Source of the DNA: Scybalenecus merdavium
GTDB taxonomy: Bacteria; Bacillota; Clostridia; Oscillospirales; Acutalibacteraceae
Assembly (NCBI GenBank): GCA_018714405.1
Contig: DVNM01000038.1
Span: forward strand, 1 to 11,991
Reading direction: 5' to 3'
Length of the DNA: 11,991 nt
A program made the position numbers and the translations under genes. Every line of letters starts with the position of its first letter. Position 1 is the stretch's first letter. A model generated the notes under the pieces. It worked only from the letters and a program-made list of their open reading frames with translations. It did not search any database and was not told the origin of the DNA. Positions 1 to 5,432 of this stretch are shown here, in pieces.

Positions 1-2
1 TT

Positions 3-380
3 GCCGCCGGCTTCTGCGGCGAAGAGGATGTTTTCGCCACGATCCGCACGCATTTTGAAAAGTATCATTATCTTTGTGACACGCACACGGCCGTTGCCCT
101 GAAAGTGTATGCTGACTATGTAAAGTCGACCGGCGACGATATTGTGAGCGTGATCGATTCCACTGCGTCGCCTTATAAGTTCTCTGCCTCTGTGCTCAGC
201 GCACTGCAGGACAGCACTAAGGACATGAGCGAGTTTGAAATGGTGGACGAACTGCACCGTGTCAGCGGCATGGATGTTCCCCAGCCGATCGAGGCGCTGC
301 AGAACAAAGCCGTGCGTTTCCGGGAAGTCTGCAGCAAGGACGAAATGGGCGAGATCGTGTTTAAACTGTTGAAGATTTAA
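3..380 (+). CDS. thrC: Threonine synthase, C-terminal part (5' end outside the window)
   Basis: The frame is open from the first bases of the window to the TAA at 378-380 and gives about 125 residues of a longer protein. The product converts O-phospho-L-homoserine to L-threonine and phosphate with pyridoxal phosphate, the last step of threonine synthesis in the cytoplasm. The recognisable part is the C-terminal signature: the stretch HYLCDTHTAVALKVY followed by DSTASPYKF and a short helical tail. This matches the end of clostridial and proteobacterial threonine synthases (DTHTAVA, then S-T-A-S-P-Y-K-F). The PLP lysine and the N-terminal half lie upstream and cannot be judged. A GTG at 105 is only an internal codon, because the homology runs upstream of it. 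The next gene starts 49 bases later with no terminator-like hairpin between, so the two may be cotranscribed. Confidence 0.88.
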   Translation, partial: AAGFCGEEDVFATIRTHFEKYHYLCDTHTAVALKVYADYVKSTGDDIVSVIDSTASPYKFSASVLSALQDSTKDMSEFEMVDELHRVSGMDVPQPIEALQNKAVRFREVCSKDEMGEIVFKLLKI

Positions 381-429
381 GCGTTTGCAAATGCAGCATT
401 AATGGCTTCGCTGGAGGGGAGGCGCCGTT

Positions 430-990
430 ATGAAACGGAAAAAGGCTTTTGCAATCGGGAGCGCCGCAGTTGTTCTGGCGGCTGCCGCTGTGCTTTTTGG
501 CCTTTGGGTCGCAGGTATTCAAACCTTGGGCACGACCATTGACATTCGCCCGTGTGATGCGGCAAGTCTGCAGGAACATATGGATTACTACCGCAGCGTG
601 GAAAACGGCAGTGTCAGTGTCTCTTCTGAACAGCTTTTCAACAATGAAGATCCGTTCCTTTCTGACGACCCGGCTGATTATCGCGATGTCTATATCCGTG
701 CCGATGTGAAGAATTACAGCTGCTTTAAGAAAAGTATTTCTGAAGCGCGGCTGTTTATATCGCCGGCCGAGCTGACCGGGGTGATCATGACAAACGGCTC
801 GCCGGTCACGACATGGGTCGATGCTTTTTCAGAGGAAAACGGCGTGTATGTTGCGCATATTATGTATTACTGCGGCGATAAAGCCGACGATGAGGTCGAG
901 CGGGAACTGCGCAGCATTCGCTTTGCATGGATGTCGAATGCACTGGGGGAAGTGGACCTGCAGGATGCGCAGCTGCAGCAGTTTGCGTGA
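430..990 (+). CDS. Membrane-anchored extracytoplasmic protein of unknown function (186 aa)
   Basis: I do not recognise this family. The start is ATG 430, preceded by a strong purine-rich site (GGAGGGGAGG, 413-422). The N terminus has basic residues (MKRKK) followed by a hydrophobic segment at about residues 7-30 rich in Ala, Val and Leu. This fits a signal anchor or uncleaved signal peptide, and there is no lipobox cysteine. The remaining roughly 155 residues are hydrophilic and acidic, with three cysteines (about C42, C98, C148), and would face outside the cell. The region from 83 to 150 looks like a small mixed alpha/beta domain (DYRDVYIRADVKN, then GVYVAHIMYYCGDK), but no catalytic motif stands out. 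It follows thrC by 49 bases on the same strand and is closed by the hairpin at 1021-1049. That it is a real gene is fairly sure from the RBS, signal segment and codon use; its function is unknown. Confidence 0.75.
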   Translation: MKRKKAFAIGSAAVVLAAAAVLFGLWVAGIQTLGTTIDIRPCDAASLQEHMDYYRSVENGSVSVSSEQLFNNEDPFLSDDPADYRDVYIRADVKNYSCFKKSISEARLFISPAELTGVIMTNGSPVTTWVDAFSEENGVYVAHIMYYCGDKADDEVERELRSIRFAWMSNALGEVDLQDAQLQQFA

Positions 991-1020
991 AAAATTTAAA
1001 ATATAACCAACCATAATAAT

Positions 1021-1049
1021 AAAGAAGGTTCTCACCGAGAACCTTCTTT
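1021..1049. terminator. Bidirectional intrinsic terminator between convergent genes
   Basis: A perfect 13-bp inverted repeat (AAAGAAGGTTCTC, three-base loop ACC, GAGAACCTTCTTT) lies 31 bases after the stop of the 430-990 gene and 15 bases before the stop of the minus-strand DUF1540 gene. The A-rich outer arm makes a T-rich 3' arm in both directions. On the minus strand the hairpin is followed by ATTATTATGG, a better U-rich tail than the plus-strand continuation ACGCTTAA. It probably ends both transcripts, more efficiently for the minus-strand gene. Confidence 0.8.
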
Positions 1050-1063
1050 ACGCTTAAAGGGAT

Positions 1064-1234
1064 TTATTTGCAGCCGCCGTCACAGCATTCAAACGTTTCA
1101 CATTTCGTTTCAGAGGTGTTTGTGGCCATCTGCGTACCGACTGTAATGTGTCCGGCTGTGCAGCAGTTGTCCTTATCATGGTACTTGCAGTTTTTTACTT
1201 CACAGCAAATGCCTTTGATTTCGTTTTGCATCAT
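1064..1234 (-). CDS. DUF1540 small cysteine-rich protein (56 aa)
   Basis: Reading the minus strand from ATG 1234 (a second ATG follows at once) to TAA at 1064 gives 56 residues beginning MMQNEIKGICCEVKNCKYHD and ending in GGCK. It contains nine cysteines (10, 11, 16, 24, 25, 45, 50, 51, 55). The pattern C-x-V-x-x-C-x-Y followed by C-x-A-x-x-I-x-V and a later T-x-C-x-T-F is the DUF1540 signature of Firmicutes. These are tiny proteins, presumed to bind metal, of unproven role. A good ribosome binding site (AAGGGAG, minus strand of 1244-1250) lies about 9 bases upstream of the start. The gene is transcribed away from the metallophosphoesterase and ends at the shared hairpin. It has no signal peptide, so it is probably cytoplasmic. 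Family assignment is by motif only; a metal-binding role is inferred from the cysteines. Confidence 0.85.
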   Translation of the reverse strand: MMQNEIKGICCEVKNCKYHDKDNCCTAGHITVGTQMATNTSETKCETFECCDGGCK

Positions 1235-1305
1235 TTTGATTCACTCCCTTCTGTTCTATTTTTACCGCCGTGCGCGTACTTATGCACGGTAAAGGAGAAA
1301 GAAAA

Positions 1306-1992
1306 ATGTCACTTTTTGCCATTGCAGATACGCATTTGTCCTTTGCTTCCGGCAAGCCGATGGATGATTTTCCCGGCTGGTCAGACTACACAAAGCGCCT
1401 GGAAGAAAACTGGAACCGGCTCGTTGCACCGCAGGACACGGTCGTTATTGCGGGCGATATATCCTGGGCGCAGAATTTTGACGAATTGCTTGCTGATTTT
1501 CAGTATCTGCAGCGCTTAAACGGGCGAAAAATCATCTTAAAAGGCAACCATGACTACTGGTGGAGCACCAAAACGAAAATGGATCGTTTCATTGCTGAAA
1601 ATGGGCTGGACACATTGCAGGTGCTCTCCAATAATTCCTATACCGTTGACGGCATTGCTGTGTGCGGTTCGCGCGGCTGGATGCTGGAAAGCGAGACTGC
1701 CCACGACGAAAAAGTGCTTGCGCGCGAAGCCGGAAGGCTTGAAATGTCACTTTCGGCGGCCGGTGAGGGCGAGAAAATCGCTTTTTTGCATTATCCGCCG
1801 GTCACGTCCAAAGATGTCTGCGCACCGATCCTGGACGTGCTGTACCGCCACGGTGTGCGTCGCTGCTATTATGGCCATCTGCACGGCAGCGCGGCCCATT
1901 ATGCTTTTGAAGGGGAGTACGGCGGCATTCAGTACCGGCTGATCTCGGCCGACCGTTTGGGCTTTACGCCTTTACTTGTAAAAAAAATGTAA
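1306..1992 (+). CDS. Calcineurin-like metallophosphoesterase (COG1768-type predicted phosphohydrolase, 228 aa)
   Basis: This is a cytoplasmic metal-dependent phosphoesterase with the full set of calcineurin-fold motifs: DTH (D8, H10), GD (G50-D51), GNHD (80-83), a later histidine in FLHYPP (H162) and GHLH (190-193). These residues normally hold a two-metal centre that hydrolyses phosphomono- or diesters; the natural substrate cannot be read from the sequence. Length and the tryptophan-rich segments (PGWSDY, NHDYWWS) fit the clostridial group usually labelled predicted phosphohydrolase or Ser/Thr phosphatase family. The frame is open further upstream to a GTG at 1270, but ATG 1306 is preferred because AAAGGAGAA at 1291-1299 sits at the right distance and the family alignment begins at MSLFAIADTH. 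It is divergent from the DUF1540 gene and stands alone before the tig promoter, which overlaps its very end. Confidence 0.87.
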   Translation: MSLFAIADTHLSFASGKPMDDFPGWSDYTKRLEENWNRLVAPQDTVVIAGDISWAQNFDELLADFQYLQRLNGRKIILKGNHDYWWSTKTKMDRFIAENGLDTLQVLSNNSYTVDGIAVCGSRGWMLESETAHDEKVLAREAGRLEMSLSAAGEGEKIAFLHYPPVTSKDVCAPILDVLYRHGVRRCYYGHLHGSAAHYAFEGEYGGIQYRLISADRLGFTPLLVKKM

Positions 1993-1997
1993 ATTTC

Positions 1998-2026
1998 TTG
2001 TAATTGCGTGTTTATTATGCTATAAT
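1998..2026 (+). promoter_or_regulatory. Sigma-A promoter of the tig-clpP-clpX operon
   Basis: TTGTAA (1998-2003), a 17-base spacer, and a perfect TATAAT (2021-2026) preceded by TG-C at 2018-2020, an extended -10. The expected start is near 2033, about 34 bases before the tig ATG at 2067. The -35 begins only six bases after the stop of the preceding gene. Confidence 0.85.
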
Positions 2027-2066
2027 TCCATAACGACGAATAAAAATGACTTGGGAGGTTGCTTTT

Positions 2067-3359
2067 ATGGCACTGAAATCATCAAATAAATCTGAGGATC
2101 AGAACAATGTTTACGAACTGACCGTCACAGTCGAACCGGCTGTGTTTTCCGATGCCTGCACAAAAGCCTATCTGAAGCAGAGAAAATCCATCCAGCTGCC
2201 CGGTTTCCGCAAGGGCAAAGCGCCGCAGGCTATGGTGGAACGCCATTACGGCGAAGCCGTGTTCTATGAGGATGCGCTTGAGATCGTTTACCCCGAGGCA
2301 GTTACTTCTGCTATTGAAGAGGCCGGTCTGCGTGTCGTTGGACAGCCCTTTGACCTGGACGTACCGGTCATGAGCAAAAAAGACGGTGTCGAGATGAGCA
2401 TGAAAGTTTATGTTTATCCTGAAGTAGAAGTCGGCGAATATAAGGGCCTTGAGGCGGAAAAGAAGCCGGAAGAGGCGACGGATGAAGACGTTGAAAACGA
2501 ACTGAAAAATATGCAGGAGCGCAATTCTCGTCTGGTGACGGTGGAAGACCGCCCGGCCGAAATGGGCGACACCTGCACGATCGACTTTGAAGGCTTTGTG
2601 GACGACAAGGCGTTTGAAGGCGGCAAAGGTGAAAAGTACCCGCTTGAGCTTGGCAGCGGCTCCTTCATCCCCGGTTTTGAGGAGCAGATCGCCGGCAAAA
2701 ACATCGGCGATGAATTTGATGTAAATGTCAAATTCCCTGAGGAGTATACGCCGGAGCTTGCCGGCAAAGACGCCGTGTTCAAAGTGAAGCTGCATGAGAT
2801 TAAAAAGAAAGAACTGCCTGAGCTGGACGACGAGTTTGCCAAGGACGCCGATTTTGACACGCTGGATGAATTGAAAGCGGACATCCGCAAAAATATCTCC
2901 GAGCGCAAGGCGGAAGAGTCCAAGCGCGATTATGAAGACCAGCTTCTGCAGAAGCTGGTGGATTCCATGCAGGCCGACATTCCGGAAGTGATGTTCACCG
3001 AAAAGACCGATGAACTGGTGCGCGACTATGCAAACCGTCTGCAGATGCAGGGCATTGACCTGCAGACTTATCTGTCTTATCTTGGCCAGGATATGGAAAA
3101 ATTCCGTGAAAACTTCAAAACGGCTGCAGAAAAGCAGGTAAAGACGGCGCTTGCCCTGGAAAAGGTCGCTGCACTTGAGAATTTTGAAGTGACGGATGAA
3201 GAAGTTGACGAAGAGGTCAACCGTCTGGCAGAGCAGTATAAAATGGAGGCCGAGCAGATCAAAAATGCTGTTCCGAAAGAGCAGCTGATCGAAGATCTGA
3301 AGCTGAAAAAAGCCATTGACCTGATCGTTGCATCTGCTGTAGAAAAGAAAGCTGAATAA
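2067..3359 (+). CDS. tig: Trigger factor, ribosome-associated chaperone and prolyl isomerase (430 aa)
   Basis: Trigger factor binds at the ribosomal exit tunnel and shields nascent chains; it also has peptidyl-prolyl isomerase activity. The N-terminal ribosome-binding domain carries the signature GFRKGKAP (about residues 46-53). The FKBP-like domain covers about 165-247, with GDTCTIDFEGFVDDKAFEGG and the typical FIPGFEEQIAG. The remainder to 430 is the helical C-terminal chaperone domain, rich in Glu and Lys. Length is normal for the family. An upstream ATG at 2046 would add seven residues, but ATG 2067 has the ribosome binding site (GGGAGG, 2053-2058) eight bases before it and gives the usual short N terminus. 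It is the first gene of the promoter at 1998-2026, and clpP follows after 46 bases, an arrangement common in Firmicutes. Confidence 0.96.
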   Translation: MALKSSNKSEDQNNVYELTVTVEPAVFSDACTKAYLKQRKSIQLPGFRKGKAPQAMVERHYGEAVFYEDALEIVYPEAVTSAIEEAGLRVVGQPFDLDVPVMSKKDGVEMSMKVYVYPEVEVGEYKGLEAEKKPEEATDEDVENELKNMQERNSRLVTVEDRPAEMGDTCTIDFEGFVDDKAFEGGKGEKYPLELGSGSFIPGFEEQIAGKNIGDEFDVNVKFPEEYTPELAGKDAVFKVKLHEIKKKELPELDDEFAKDADFDTLDELKADIRKNISERKAEESKRDYEDQLLQKLVDSMQADIPEVMFTEKTDELVRDYANRLQMQGIDLQTYLSYLGQDMEKFRENFKTAAEKQVKTALALEKVAALENFEVTDEEVDEEVNRLAEQYKMEAEQIKNAVPKEQLIEDLKLKKAIDLIVASAVEKKAE

Positions 3360-3405
3360 TTTTAATTCTTTAGGTCTATTATAATTGGAGAAAGAAGTGG
3401 TATAT

Positions 3406-3987
3406 ATGGCATCTATGCCGTACGTTATTGAACAGTCCAGCGCAGGGGAACGCAGCGTAGACATTTTTTCCAGACTTTTGTCTGACCGTATTATTGTGCT
3501 TTCTGATGAAGTCAACGACACGACTGCAAGCCTTGTGGTGGCGCAGCTCCTGTTTTTGGAAGGGCAGGACAATGAGAAGGACATCAGCCTTTACATCAAC
3601 AGCCCCGGCGGTTCTGTAAGTGCCGGCCTGGCCATTTACGATACGATGCAGTATATCAAGTGTGACGTTTCCACGATTTGCATGGGCATGGCGGCCAGCA
3701 TGGGCGCATTCCTGCTTTCGAGCGGCGCCAAGGGCAAACGCATTGCGCTGCCCAACAGCGAAGTGATGATCCATCAGCCTTCCGGCGGTGCACAGGGGCA
3801 GGCAACCGAAATCGAGATCACGGCGCAGCATATTCTGCGCACTAAGAAAAAACTCAACGAGATCCTTGCCGCCAACACCGGCAAGTCGGTCGAGGAGATC
3901 GCCCGCGACACCGAACGCGACAACTGGCTTTCCGCGCAGGAAGCGCTGGAATACGGCCTGGTCGATAAGGTTTTTGAGAAAAGATAA
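3406..3987 (+). CDS. clpP: ATP-dependent Clp protease proteolytic subunit ClpP (193 aa)
   Basis: ClpP is the barrel-shaped serine protease that degrades substrates unfolded by ClpX or ClpC/ClpA. The catalytic triad is intact: Ser98 in GMAASMGAF, His123 in MIHQPSGG and Asp172 in RDTERDNW. Spacing matches mature Escherichia coli ClpP (97/122/171). The hydrophobic LFLEGQDNEKDISLYINSPGG region (about 49-69) and the handle helix GQATEIEITAQHIL are typical. ATG 3406 is chosen because MASMPYVIEQ aligns with family N termini. The best ribosome binding site (GGAG, 3387-3390) is 15 bases from it, so a GTG start at 3397, six bases from the site, is a real alternative and would add three residues. It lies 46 bases after tig and 16 before clpX, with no terminator, so it is part of one operon. 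Confidence 0.96.
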   Translation: MASMPYVIEQSSAGERSVDIFSRLLSDRIIVLSDEVNDTTASLVVAQLLFLEGQDNEKDISLYINSPGGSVSAGLAIYDTMQYIKCDVSTICMGMAASMGAFLLSSGAKGKRIALPNSEVMIHQPSGGAQGQATEIEITAQHILRTKKKLNEILAANTGKSVEEIARDTERDNWLSAQEALEYGLVDKVFEKR

Positions 3988-4003
3988 TTGAGGTGTTTTT
4001 CGG

Positions 4004-5290
4004 ATGGCAAAAGATGAAGGCAAGGGCGGCTATGCGCGCTGTTCTTTCTGCGGAAAGAACGAGGCAATGGTCAGAAAGCTCCTTCAGGGCCCGAACAATG
4101 TCTTTATTTGCGATGAGTGCGTAAAGCTGTGCAATGATATTATTGATGCCAACAGCGGCTTTCACGATGTCAACGAGGAGGCGGCGGATTTTGTTCTGCC
4201 GAAGCCGTCTGAAATCAAGAAGCAGCTGGATGACTATGTGATCGGCCAGGACGAAGCCAAAGTCTCGCTGAGCGTTGCCGTGTACAACCACTATAAACGC
4301 ATTTTTTCCAATACAGCAGACGACAGCGACGTAGAGCTGCAGAAAAGCAACATTTTGCTGCTTGGTCCGACCGGCGTCGGCAAAACGATGCTGGCACAGA
4401 CGCTGGCCAAAATTCTGGATGTGCCGTTTGCCATTGCCGATGCGACGACATTGACGGAGGCCGGCTACGTCGGCGAAGACGTGGAAAATATCCTGCTTCG
4501 TCTGATCCAGGCGGCAGACTACGATGTGACGCGTGCACAGCGCGGCATCATCTATGTGGATGAGATCGACAAAATTTCCAGAAAAAGTGAAAATCGTTCC
4601 ATCACGCGCGATGTCAGCGGCGAGGGCGTACAGCAGGCGCTGCTGAAAATTCTGGAAGGCACGGTATCCAATGTGCCGCCGAACGGCGGGCGCAAGCATC
4701 CGCAGCAGGAGTTCATTCAAATCGATACATCGAACATCCTGTTTATCTGCGGCGGTGCGTTTGACGGGATCGACAAGATCATTGAACGTCGTTTGGGCGC
4801 CAAAACGCTCGGCTTCGGCGCACAGAATACGCAGGTGGATTACGATGAGAATAAGATCCTGCACAATGTGATCCCGAATGATCTGGTCAAGTTCGGCCTG
4901 ATTCCCGAACTGATCGGCCGTATCCCGGTGATCACGGTGCTTGACAAGCTGGATCGTGACGCGCTGATCCACATCATGACCGAACCCAAAAATTCCATTG
5001 TAAAACAGTATGAAAAGCTGTTTAAAATGGACGATGTGGAGCTGGTTTTTGAGCCGGCAGCGCTGGAAAAGATCGCCGACATTACGCTGGAGCGTAAAAC
5101 AGGCGCACGCGGTCTGCGCAGCGTGTTTGAAAAGCTGCTGACGCCGCTGATGTTCAGTATCCCGTCTGATTTTCTGGTTGAAAAGATCATCGTGACCGAA
5201 AAGGCCGTGGCCGGTGAGAGCGAACCGGAGATCATCCGCAACACGGACCGTGTGCCGAAAGATATTAAAGTTTCTGACCTGATTAGCTGA
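4004..5290 (+). CDS. clpX: ATP-dependent Clp protease ATP-binding subunit ClpX (428 aa)
   Basis: ClpX is the AAA+ unfoldase that recognises substrates and feeds them into ClpP. The N-terminal zinc-binding domain has C13-x2-C16 and C36-x2-C39. The AAA+ module shows Walker A GPTGVGKT (121-128), pore loop GYVG (154-157), Walker B IIYVDE (182-187), the RKH loop (230-232), PELIGR (301-306) and GARGLR (367-372, sensor 2). The ClpP-docking IGF loop is present as LGF (269-271), an accepted variant. Length is normal. ATG 4004 has a GAGGTG site ten bases upstream. It follows clpP directly, as in most bacteria, which supports joint expression of the ClpXP pair. It is the last gene of the tig operon, ending at the long stem at 5303-5385. 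Confidence 0.97.
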   Translation: MAKDEGKGGYARCSFCGKNEAMVRKLLQGPNNVFICDECVKLCNDIIDANSGFHDVNEEAADFVLPKPSEIKKQLDDYVIGQDEAKVSLSVAVYNHYKRIFSNTADDSDVELQKSNILLLGPTGVGKTMLAQTLAKILDVPFAIADATTLTEAGYVGEDVENILLRLIQAADYDVTRAQRGIIYVDEIDKISRKSENRSITRDVSGEGVQQALLKILEGTVSNVPPNGGRKHPQQEFIQIDTSNILFICGGAFDGIDKIIERRLGAKTLGFGAQNTQVDYDENKILHNVIPNDLVKFGLIPELIGRIPVITVLDKLDRDALIHIMTEPKNSIVKQYEKLFKMDDVELVFEPAALEKIADITLERKTGARGLRSVFEKLLTPLMFSIPSDFLVEKIIVTEKAVAGESEPEIIRNTDRVPKDIKVSDLIS

Positions 5291-5302
5291 TCGGGTCTCC
5301 AT

Positions 5303-5385
5303 AAAGGCACTGAAAGCCTCAGGATTTGTGTATTCAGCACTGCTGGATTTCACCATTTATACCTGATTCTTTCAGTTGCCTTTTT
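5303..5385 (+). terminator. Long-stem terminator after clpX, overlapping the lon promoter
   Basis: Left arm 5303-5323 (AAAGGC, ACTGAAAG, CC, TCAGG) pairs with right arm 5362-5383 (CCTGA, TT, CTTTCAGT, bulged T, GCCTTT). This gives about 19 base pairs with one 2x2 internal loop and one bulge. The 38-base loop holds a second small palindrome, CAGCACTGCTG at 5335-5345. The right arm runs into TTTTTGTGTTTT, a U-rich tail, so it fits a rho-independent terminator for clpX. The large loop is unusual. The -35 of the lon promoter (5376-5381) lies inside the right arm. Confidence 0.65.
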
Positions 5386-5404
5386 GTGTTTTATGTTATA
5401 TAAT
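5376..5404 (+). promoter_or_regulatory. Sigma-A promoter of lon-engB-lysA
   Basis: TTGCCT (5376-5381), a 17-base spacer and a perfect TATAAT (5399-5404). The expected start is near 5411, about 22 bases before the lon ATG at 5433. No CtsR-type direct repeat (GGTCAAA units) or CIRCE inverted repeat is visible around it, so any heat control is not evident from the sequence. Confidence 0.8.
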
Positions 5405-5432
5405 AACACAAGAAAATCCAAAGGGGATAGAT

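Noticed and set aside
381..400. Small palindromes after thrC (GCGTTTGCAAATGC and AATGCAGCATT) as a terminator
   Set aside because: The stems are short, overlap each other and have no T tract, so they do not support termination before the 430-990 gene.
3380..3385. TATAAT before clpP as a separate clpP promoter
   Set aside because: No -35 of quality is found 16-18 bases upstream, and a start near 3392 would leave out the GGAG ribosome binding site at 3387-3390. Cotranscription with tig is simpler.
2082..3584. 500-codon open frame on the minus strand opposite tig and clpP
   Set aside because: It is the antisense of two clear genes, with low-complexity Phe/Leu-rich translation, no ribosome binding site and no family pattern.
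3854..5356. 500-codon open frame on the minus strand opposite clpX
   Set aside because: It mirrors the codon structure of clpX and clpP on the other strand and shows no recognisable domain.
3360..5432. CtsR (GGTCAAA direct repeat) or CIRCE heat-shock operators near clpP or lon
   Set aside because: I looked for these in the gaps before clpP, clpX and lon and found no match, so no such regulation is claimed.
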